The translations under genes were made by a program, and so were the position numbers. Below are positions 5,665 through 10,622 of a DNA stretch of 10,622 nt, piece after piece; position 1 is the first letter of the stretch, and every line of letters begins with the position of its first letter. Source of the DNA: Desulfurococcales archaeon (lineage in GTDB: Archaea; Thermoproteota; Thermoprotei_A; Sulfolobales; Acidilobaceae); NCBI GenBank assembly GCA_027012045.1, contig JALUZI010000080.1:1-10622 (forward strand), in the 5' to 3' direction. The notes under the pieces were generated by a model. It was not told the DNA's origin. It did no database searches and saw only the letters and a program-made list of their open reading frames with translations.

Positions 5665-6904
5665 GTATATAGGCAGCTGCTACTATCGCTATGAACACTA
5701 TTATAGATGCACCTATTACGGCTCCGGTGTTAGACTTCTCTACAGTCGTGGTGGATACAGACTTCGAGATACTTGTAGTCGTGGTGACAGACGTTGTAGT
5801 CACGGTTTGTGTCTTAGTTGTTGTTTTCACCGAGGAAACAGTTGATGTTACCGTTACAGGCTGTCCCGTTACAGTTACAGTCTGTGTGACCGTCTTCGTT
5901 TCAGTTACTGTCTGAGTCTTAGTTACTGTCTGAGTGACAACCTGTGGAGGCTGGTATGATTCAATGTAGTTGTAAGCCCATTTGAAGATGTTGTATATGA
6001 ATTTAGGCCCGTCTAGTGTGACTCCATAGTAGCTAGGAGCAAATGTTGGCTCATAGTCTCCGTAGGGTGATTCACCGCTTACAATAACCATTGAGGCCTT
6101 CTGGTTTCCTTCAGGTATTATTTCAGCGGCTATGAACGTGTAATTCGCGTTTGTGCATCCTGTGACAGTTTCTGCTGTGGCATCTGATCCTGGGGCTACT
6201 TCTGCCGCTAGTATTTCATCGATCGCAATTGGCGGTGGTGGGTTATTGTCTGCTAGATAGGCGGTTGGGTAGAATCTTGCTATTCTAATAACGTTCTGTG
6301 GCGCTGTTGGACATGCTAGTAGGTCAACTGTACCGTTGTCATATACGTAGACAACGCTGTCGGGTCCGTGTGCCAGTATTGGGTTGGTTATGCCCTCAGC
6401 CACAGGTGCTGCGGGTTTATCGGGATATACCTGTGCGAGCACTCTGTAGAATCTTTGTGCGTTGTGCTCGTTGTCATATATAGCGCCCTCGTCTACTCTA
6501 AGATGGGAGCCAACGTATTCAGCTACGGTATTAACAGCGGCTTGTGTAACGTTCCCGCTTCCATAGTCAGAGTCTCCGGCTATCCATAGCACTTTATGGC
6601 CTGTAGCTAGCCAGTTGGCCAAGGCGTCTAGTTCGTCCGGGGTGAGATAGGTCGTTGGCTGGCCCAGTACTATGATATCAAACTTGCTGAGATCAACCTG
6701 GTCGAACGACTGGTTTATCAGGACGATTTGAGCATAGTCTAGCTCCTCGGTAATATTAGTTACATACTTCGGGTTTTCACCATGGGCCATATCGAATCCT
6801 ATCATTATCTTATTGGTTTCCGCCATTGCGGATGGGTGAGCTGCAGCCATTAGCGATAGTCCTATGACCAGTAACATGAGGAGAGTAGATGTCTTCATGT
6901 TCAT
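5654..6904 (-). CDS. Surface-anchored protein with amidotransferase-like domain and Thr-rich stalk
   Basis: The 416-residue product has a Sec-type signal peptide (1-28, ending Ala-Met-Ala). An ectodomain at about 30-320 opens with Ile-Gly-Phe-Asp-Met-Ala-His-Gly, then Phe-Asp-Ile-Ile-Val-Leu-Gly-Gln-Pro, a Leu-Thr-Pro-Asp-Glu-Leu helix and Val-Leu-Trp-Ile-Ala-Gly-Asp. This resembles the class I amidotransferase-like (ThuA/DUF4350) fold, but without a visible nucleophilic Cys elbow, so it may bind rather than catalyse. Only two Cys occur in the ectodomain and they could pair. A Thr/Val stalk (322-392), an anchor helix (393-414) and Lys-Lys complete the protein. ATG 6904 has GGGGTG 6 nt upstream. 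The gene diverges from a solute-binding-protein gene with the same stalk-plus-anchor layout, and they may act together at the cell surface. The ligand is unknown. Confidence 0.75.
   Translation of the reverse strand: MNMKTSTLLMLLVIGLSLMAAAHPSAMAETNKIMIGFDMAHGENPKYVTNITEELDYAQIVLINQSFDQVDLSKFDIIVLGQPTTYLTPDELDALANWLATGHKVLWIAGDSDYGSGNVTQAAVNTVAEYVGSHLRVDEGAIYDNEHNAQRFYRVLAQVYPDKPAAPVAEGITNPILAHGPDSVVYVYDNGTVDLLACPTAPQNVIRIARFYPTAYLADNNPPPPIAIDEILAAEVAPGSDATAETVTGCTNANYTFIAAEIIPEGNQKASMVIVSGESPYGDYEPTFAPSYYGVTLDGPKFIYNIFKWAYNYIESYQPPQVVTQTVTKTQTVTETKTVTQTVTVTGQPVTVTSTVSSVKTTTKTQTVTTTSVTTTTSISKSVSTTTVEKSNTGAVIGASIIVFIAIVAAAYILKK
5864..5935 (-). repeat. Hexad repeat coding for the Thr/Val stalk
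   Basis: Residues 324-347 of the surface protein form four six-residue units: TQTVTK, TQTVTE, TKTVTQ and TVTVTG. At DNA level a 15-nt element (agttactgtctgagt) occurs at 5903-5917 and again at 5921-5935, an 18-nt period. Such stalks are usually heavily O-glycosylated spacers. The near-identical DNA copies allow length change by slippage. Confidence 0.7.
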
Positions 6905-6955
6905 TCATTGCACCCCATTTTAGGGAGGTCTAGGTAATCCTTCAAAACAACTGTT

Positions 6956-6966
6956 ACTTATAAATG
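6956..6966. promoter_or_regulatory. Palindromic TATA-like element between two divergent surface-protein genes
   Basis: ACTTATAAATG reads CATTTATAAGT on the other strand, so it offers a TATA box in both directions. On the minus strand it predicts a start near 6935, with a leader of about 30 nt holding GGGGTG (6916-6911). On the plus strand it would give a leader of about 60 nt. A second A/T palindrome, AAAATATTTT at 6986-6995, is a better-placed box for the gene at 7051. The rest of the 6905-7050 gap shows nothing else I can name. Confidence 0.4.
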
Positions 6967-7050
6967 ATTACATTTATCATGGAGGAAAATATTTTGTTGT
7001 CTGACGTGCCACAAAGTATTCCTTGAAAATCCCATGCAGAGGGATAGGAG

Positions 7051-8928
7051 ATGGATAGAGTCCTAAAGACAGCTTCTCTGATCCTCATTGTAGCACTAGT
7101 CGGAAGCGTAGCCCTGCCAATGGTGTCCACTCCAGCTAAAGCATCGGCTAATTGGCCGTGGGGTACATCTAAAGAGCCGTACCCATGGCTAGACTATCTA
7201 GTCCAACTGTGGAAGCAGAGCGGTGATACGGGCCCTGTTAAACTGTTGATTATTACACGACACGACATTGCTATTCAGCAGAAAACAAAGGAGCTCTTCC
7301 TGAATAGTCCAGTAGCCAAGAAACTCAACATTGTGGGACTAAACTTCGTCCAGGTAGGGCCTTCACTATTCGAGTACTACATGAGTAAGGCACCTATAGA
7401 CGTAGCCTGGGGAGGAGGCCCCACTCTATTCGACTACCTATACAAGGACGGCTACCTAGCACCCATAAGCCCAGACTACAACAAGGCGGCATATGCAGCG
7501 CTATATGAAGCTAGCAAGTTCCCAGACGATATCCACGGAATACCCCTAAAGAGAATAGGCCCCGACGGCAAGATCTACTGGATAGCGGCGGCACTCAGCA
7601 GCTTCGGTTTCACAGTTAATCACGACAAGCTAAAAGAGTGGGGGTTGCCGACGCCTCATAAGTGGGTCGACCTGTCCAACCCTATATTCGCTACGACACC
7701 ACAATTGAGTGTTGGCGGGGCAGACCCAACGAAATCAACGAGTAACACTAGGATCTACGAGATAATCCTCCAGGTATACGGGTGGAATCTGGGGTGGATG
7801 ATACTCACAGGTTTCTCAGCCAACTCCAAGATATATGATGCCAGCGACGCGGTTAGGGAGGCTGTTATACAGGGCGAGATAGCTGTAGGAGTAACAATAG
7901 ACTTCTACGGCTACATAGCCATGCAGATCAACCCCCACACTGAATACATAATGCCCCCCAAGCAGACGGCCATCAACGGAGACCCCATAGCACTCTCCAA
8001 GAAGACAAGGCATCCCATACAGGCACTCGCGTTCATAGCATGGGTACTAAGCGAGTACGGAGGCCAGCAAGTCTGGCTTGACAAGGATATCAACAGGCTA
8101 CCCATAAACCCGGCTGTATTCAAAGTAGCACCCCCCGACTTGAAGAGGCCAGACCTGCAGCAGAGCTATGAGAAGGCGCTCGGAAACATCGGGTTCATAT
8201 TCAATGACACGAGAGCGGCGAGCTGGGAGTTCGCCATGCAGCAGTACTTCGCAGCTGCTCTGGCAGGAAACGCTCACCAGGACCTGCAGACGGCTTGGAG
8301 CGAAATAGCCAACGCATGGATCGACCACAAGATAAGTGACCAGTGGATGGCATACTACGCATGGAAACTACTGGGTCCACTATCGTTCAAGGATCCTGTG
8401 ACGGGTAAGAATGTAACGTTCACCGAGGAGTATGCTGCTAAGATGAACAATAAAATGAGAAGTGACGCGACACTACTGAACCAGTTAAAGCTAGAATGGG
8501 AGAACGCTATGATAAAACGGGCCGACAATGTCCTCAACGAGTTCGAGTCCACCGACCACAGTAAGCCGGCTCCACAAGTACCGTGTATAGCTTATAAACT
8601 AGTGAACATGTGGAAGCAGTTCCTAAACGAGACGCCTATGACCCTACCAGCAGGCTGCCAAGCCACATCCACATCTACGTCGCAAACATCAACAACACAA
8701 ACCACAAAAAGCACACAGACAAGCCAGCCTACGAGTACACCTACAAGTAGCACAACACAAACCACTACAACAAGCACTACACAAACAACAAGCCAACCCC
8801 AGGGAACAACGTCCCAGACATCACAAACTAACACGAAGAAAGGCGGTACTAACACAACGCTAGAGATAACGATTATAGTAGTCATAATACTAGTACTGAT
8901 AGGAGCGGCTATCGCATTGAAAAAGTAG
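7051..8928 (+). CDS. ABC transporter solute-binding protein, stalked and membrane-anchored
   Basis: The 625-residue protein has a signal peptide (1-31 or 1-33, Ala-Lys-Ala/Ser-Ala), a periplasmic-binding-protein fold of the Fe3+/polyamine type (COG1840-like), a Thr/Ser/Gln stalk (538-603), a C-terminal membrane helix (604-623) and Lys-Lys. Family landmarks include Val-Ala-Trp-Gly-Gly-Gly-Pro-Thr-Leu-Phe-Asp-Tyr-Leu, Phe-Gly-Phe-Thr-Val-Asn-His-Asp-Lys-Leu (first-lobe hinge), Pro-His-Lys-Trp-Val-Asp-Leu and Gly-Glu-Ile-Ala-Val-Gly-Val. It carries no lipobox Cys. Its only two Cys (512 and 536) lie just before the stalk and may pair. It is longer than the roughly 350-residue family norm because of a C-terminal helical extension (about 395-537) plus the stalk. 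The start at 7051 has GAGGGAT 5 nt upstream. No permease or ATPase gene is in the window, so the solute cannot be inferred from partners. Confidence 0.87.
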   Translation: MDRVLKTASLILIVALVGSVALPMVSTPAKASANWPWGTSKEPYPWLDYLVQLWKQSGDTGPVKLLIITRHDIAIQQKTKELFLNSPVAKKLNIVGLNFVQVGPSLFEYYMSKAPIDVAWGGGPTLFDYLYKDGYLAPISPDYNKAAYAALYEASKFPDDIHGIPLKRIGPDGKIYWIAAALSSFGFTVNHDKLKEWGLPTPHKWVDLSNPIFATTPQLSVGGADPTKSTSNTRIYEIILQVYGWNLGWMILTGFSANSKIYDASDAVREAVIQGEIAVGVTIDFYGYIAMQINPHTEYIMPPKQTAINGDPIALSKKTRHPIQALAFIAWVLSEYGGQQVWLDKDINRLPINPAVFKVAPPDLKRPDLQQSYEKALGNIGFIFNDTRAASWEFAMQQYFAAALAGNAHQDLQTAWSEIANAWIDHKISDQWMAYYAWKLLGPLSFKDPVTGKNVTFTEEYAAKMNNKMRSDATLLNQLKLEWENAMIKRADNVLNEFESTDHSKPAPQVPCIAYKLVNMWKQFLNETPMTLPAGCQATSTSTSQTSTTQTTKSTQTSQPTSTPTSSTTQTTTTSTTQTTSQPQGTTSQTSQTNTKKGGTNTTLEITIIVVIILVLIGAAIALKK

Positions 8929-8955
8929 CCTTTATTACAACCTCACTCAATACTA

Positions 8956-8961
8956 TTTTTT
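8956..8961 (+). terminator. Possible T6 terminator after the binding-protein gene
   Basis: A TTTTTT run lies 28 nt after the stop codon at 8928. It sits directly before the ribosome binding site of the CBS gene, so termination may be partial, or the CBS gene may be read through from the binding-protein gene. Confidence 0.3.
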
Positions 8962-8973
8962 CGGTGACCCCTC

Positions 8974-9360
8974 CTGAAAATCCTACCCTCATCTATCCTA
9001 GACTTGAAGGATGGTTTCTATGTTGAAGTAAAACCCACTGATCCCCTGAGCAAAGTTAGAAGGTTGTTCCGCGAGTATTCCCCGAGGATAGCTCTCGTAA
9101 CCGGGGAGAAGGGGAATTTAATTGGAATTATCTACCGTTCAACCATAATCTCGGTCACGTCAATTAAAACCAATTATGTAGCAAGAAACCTGGTAGAACG
9201 GCCTCTCCTCGTCGCGGAGAAGCAGTCTAATGTTAAGTCTCTATTGAGGGAAATGGTGTATAGAGACGAGTGGACGATCCCTCTCGTCGATGGATACACT
9301 CCTCTAGGCACTGTCAGTCTAGAATCTTTCGTCAAATGGATAAACAAGAACGAGATTTGA
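8974..9360 (+). CDS. Two-CBS-domain protein, apparent CTG start; may be half of a four-CBS gene
   Basis: From 8974 the frame codes for 128 residues with two CBS modules (about 9-58 and 68-124), the fold that binds AMP, ATP or S-adenosylmethionine as a regulatory sensor. I chose CTG 8974 because a perfect GGTGA (8963-8967) lies 6 nt before it, and because the translated Ile-Leu-Asp-Leu just upstream of the first module is the usual CBS lead-in strand. The first accepted alternative codon is TTG 9004, which has no ribosome binding site and would trim that strand. An in-frame TGA at 8965 bars longer forms. The ORF ends at TGA 9358, after which the same frame continues into another CBS pair. The domain has weak consensus in its first half (Ile-Ala-Leu-Val-Thr-Gly) but clear Pro-Leu-Val-Asp in the second. 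The regulatory target is unknown. Confidence 0.7.
   Translation: MKILPSSILDLKDGFYVEVKPTDPLSKVRRLFREYSPRIALVTGEKGNLIGIIYRSTIISVTSIKTNYVARNLVERPLLVAEKQSNVKSLLREMVYRDEWTIPLVDGYTPLGTVSLESFVKWINKNEI
9358..9360 (+). other. In-frame TGA separating two CBS pairs
   Basis: This TGA is the only stop between two CBS-pair ORFs in the same frame. Without it the frame would run from 8974 to 9789 as one protein of about 271 residues with four CBS modules, the domain count suggested for the next gene downstream. It could be a nonsense mutation, a natural gene split, a sequencing error or a read-through site. Confidence 0.5.
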
Positions 9361-9381
9361 AAGAATGAACTGTCAAAAACC

Positions 9382-9789
9382 ATGGTCAAGGAAGTCATGT
9401 CGACTGGTAGACTCAAATATGTGTCAGCTGAAGACACGATCCACCATACCATTCGGAAGCTCATGGAGGAGAAGTTCGCTGGGATTCCCGTGGTGGACTC
9501 CAGGGGGAGGTGTATAGGGATCCTTACTCATAGTGACATATTAAGAAAGGGGGCTGCTAGAATAGCGTTAGACTCCGAGTCGGGGCCTTCGAGAAGCGCC
9601 AAGGTGTCGGAAATCATGACTTCACCTGTCACAACAGTGACTCCCGACACCGACTTATGGAGCCTTATAGAGGTAATGGCAGAACGGGGTTATGGGAGAA
9701 TCCCCGTGGTGGATAAGCTGGAGAAGCTTGTGGGAATTGTCGATAGATCTGATATAACAAGTTATATTCTCGGAGTGAGGAATCCATAG
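9382..9789 (+). CDS. Two-CBS-domain protein with no ribosome binding site of its own
   Basis: The 135-residue product is a textbook CBS pair: Val-Lys-Glu-Val-Met, then Gly-Ile-Pro-Val-Val-Asp with Thr-His-Ser-Asp-Ile-Leu (first module), and Val-Ser-Glu-Ile-Met-Thr-Ser-Pro-Val, then Arg-Ile-Pro-Val-Val-Asp with Asp-Arg-Ser-Asp-Ile (second). The Ser/Thr-x-x-Asp positions are those that contact adenosine ribose in this fold. The ATG at 9382 has no GGTG-type site upstream, unlike the other genes here. It is in the same frame as the preceding CBS ORF, separated only by one TGA and seven codons that read sensibly as linker. It may therefore be the second half of one four-CBS gene, or depend on re-initiation from the upstream ORF. 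An A/T patch near 9336-9345 could also drive a separate transcript. Confidence 0.75.
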   Translation: MVKEVMSTGRLKYVSAEDTIHHTIRKLMEEKFAGIPVVDSRGRCIGILTHSDILRKGAARIALDSESGPSRSAKVSEIMTSPVTTVTPDTDLWSLIEVMAERGYGRIPVVDKLEKLVGIVDRSDITSYILGVRNP

Positions 9790-9825
9790 AATATGGAGAT
9801 CCTGTTTATAGCGTGGTGATTAATA

Positions 9826-10622
9826 ATGTCATATCATATACCCCCACCGGTTAGGCGGAGAGTTGAAGGCTATAGATGGCTTAGAAGCGATGGAAAGCCG
9901 AACTGGAACCAGCATATAACAAGGTCTATGGGTGAAGTACTACTCATAGCGTCGAAGCCCCCTATATCGGTAAAGAAGGATTCAACCGTACTAGAAGCCG
10001 TTGAGAAAATAGCGTCCAATAACGTTAGGGGACTGCCAGTACTGAAAGCCGACGAGACACTCCACGGTGTTCTGACAAGCACCGACCTCGTAAACTACAT
10101 GGGCGGTGGTGTGCTTTTCGAGATTATCGAGAAAAAATATAACTACAATATCTATGACGCGCTAGAAAAGACAGCTGTTGAATCATTGGTAAAGAAGGAA
10201 CCCGTCTGGGTTGGAAGCGACTCACGGATAGATGAAGTCCTACGATTAATGGTTGAGCATGGAACCGGGTTTTTACCTGTAGTCGACAAGTCTGGAACTG
10301 TGGCCGGTGTGGTCACTGAGCATGACCTAGTCAAACACCTCGCGGGGAAGGAGACAGGTAGAACTGTCGCAGAAGTTATGAGTAGAACGGTAATCGGAAT
10401 AGACATAAATGACACACTCTGGGACGCCATGAAGCTAATGGTTAAACACGGCTTTAGGAGGCTTCTAGTATTCAGAGAAGACAAACTTGAGGGATCCATA
10501 ACAGCAAAAAGCATAGTAACGTTTTTCGGAAACCATAAGGCGTTCGATTACGTCAAGACAGGGGACATACGTGACGTTCTTAACATAGAGGTAGCGGAGC
10601 TGTACACGCCCTACTATACAGT
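9826..10622 (+). CDS. Multi-CBS-domain protein (3 complete CBS modules and start of a fourth), partial
   Basis: A strong ribosome binding site (GGTGAT, 9815-9820) lies 5 nt before the ATG at 9826, and the frame is open to the right edge, giving 265 visible residues. After a basic, Pro-rich N-terminal extension (1-36, with three Pro at 6-8 and several Trp and Arg) come CBS modules at about 37-93 (Val-Arg-Gly-Leu-Pro-Val, Thr-Ser-Thr-Asp-Leu), 120-180 (Gly-Phe-Leu-Pro-Val-Val-Asp, Thr-Glu-His-Asp-Leu) and 187-240 (Arg-Arg-Leu-Leu-Val). The lead-in of a fourth follows at about 245-265. Repeated CBS pairs form disc-like assemblies that sense adenylate ligands. No catalytic domain is visible, so it may be a stand-alone regulator. 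The gene follows two CBS ORFs on the same strand, 36 nt after the last stop, probably through duplication and co-transcription. Confidence 0.85.
   Translation, partial: MSYHIPPPVRRRVEGYRWLRSDGKPNWNQHITRSMGEVLLIASKPPISVKKDSTVLEAVEKIASNNVRGLPVLKADETLHGVLTSTDLVNYMGGGVLFEIIEKKYNYNIYDALEKTAVESLVKKEPVWVGSDSRIDEVLRLMVEHGTGFLPVVDKSGTVAGVVTEHDLVKHLAGKETGRTVAEVMSRTVIGIDINDTLWDAMKLMVKHGFRRLLVFREDKLEGSITAKSIVTFFGNHKAFDYVKTGDIRDVLNIEVAELYTPYYT

Noticed and set aside
5691..5915. Val/Thr-rich plus-strand ORF
   Set aside because: It is the mirror of the Thr/Val stalk codons on the minus strand. The repeat composition alone keeps this frame open.
7034..7050. ATG at 7034 as the start of the binding protein
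   Set aside because: It is out of frame with the signal peptide. GAGGGAT is well placed for ATG 7051.
8592..8885. Val/Cys-rich minus-strand ORF that looks like a membrane protein
   Set aside because: It is antisense to the Thr/Ser/Gln stalk of the binding protein. ACA/ACT-rich codons read as Val and Cys on the other strand.
9365..9367. ATG at 9365 as the start of the second CBS ORF
   Set aside because: It is in a different frame and does not give CBS sequence.
9802..9811. TTTATA-like patch as a promoter for the last CBS gene
   Set aside because: It is only about 20 nt from the ATG, so a start 26 nt downstream would fall inside the gene and waste the GGTGAT site. Co-transcription is more likely.
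1..10622. tRNA, rRNA, CRISPR, insertion sequence or replication origin
   Set aside because: I saw no cloverleaf, regularly spaced repeat, terminal inverted repeat with transposase, or origin-type repeat cluster. A covariance-model scan would be needed to exclude small RNAs.

Overview
The window looks like the chromosome of a hyperthermophilic or thermophilic crenarchaeon (Thermoproteota). A Desulfurococcales-type genome is my best guess, with low confidence below phylum level. The evidence is archaeal: GGTGA/GGTGAT Shine-Dalgarno sequences 4-9 nt before nearly every start, TATA-like boxes, T-run terminators, frequent TTG and GTG starts, a class III (prepilin-type) signal peptide, a COG2106-type SPOUT protein, an archaeal MptE-type pterin enzyme, and surface proteins with a Thr/Ser-rich stalk followed by a C-terminal membrane anchor. 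Genes are packed tightly and the largest gap is about 145 bases. I saw no tRNA, rRNA, CRISPR array or insertion sequence.

Left part (1-2440, all on the minus strand): an AT-rich unit that starts with a 643-residue pilin-like glycoprotein. Two very small membrane proteins follow, and the second runs off the left edge. The two small proteins are tandem paralogues (13 identities in 31 ungapped positions), which I noticed from the sequence alone. I do not recognise this three-gene unit as a described system. It is the best candidate here for something new at the cell surface.

Middle part (2441-5664): a PrpB/isocitrate-lyase-family gene on the minus strand shares a short divergent promoter region with a plus-strand operon. 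That operon holds a 39-residue basic mini-protein, a SPOUT-fold RNA methyltransferase homologue, a probable DUF447 protein, and an MptE-like 6-hydroxymethyl-7,8-dihydropterin pyrophosphokinase, with gaps of 25 nt, 19 nt and a 7-nt overlap. The operon links RNA modification with pterin cofactor synthesis. It ends in an 11-nt convergent overlap with the next gene.

Right part (5654-10622): two surface-anchored proteins diverge from one 146-nt control region. One is an amidotransferase-fold-like protein on a hexad-repeat Thr stalk (minus strand). The other is an iron/polyamine-class ABC solute-binding protein on a Ser/Thr/Gln stalk (plus strand), with no permease or ATPase gene in view. Downstream of the binding protein is a run of CBS-domain (nucleotide-sensing) genes: a two-CBS ORF that seems to begin at a CTG codon, a second two-CBS ORF in the same frame right after a single TGA and with no ribosome binding site of its own, and a third, 3'-truncated gene with at least three and probably four CBS domains. 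The first two may be one four-CBS gene broken or split by the TGA.
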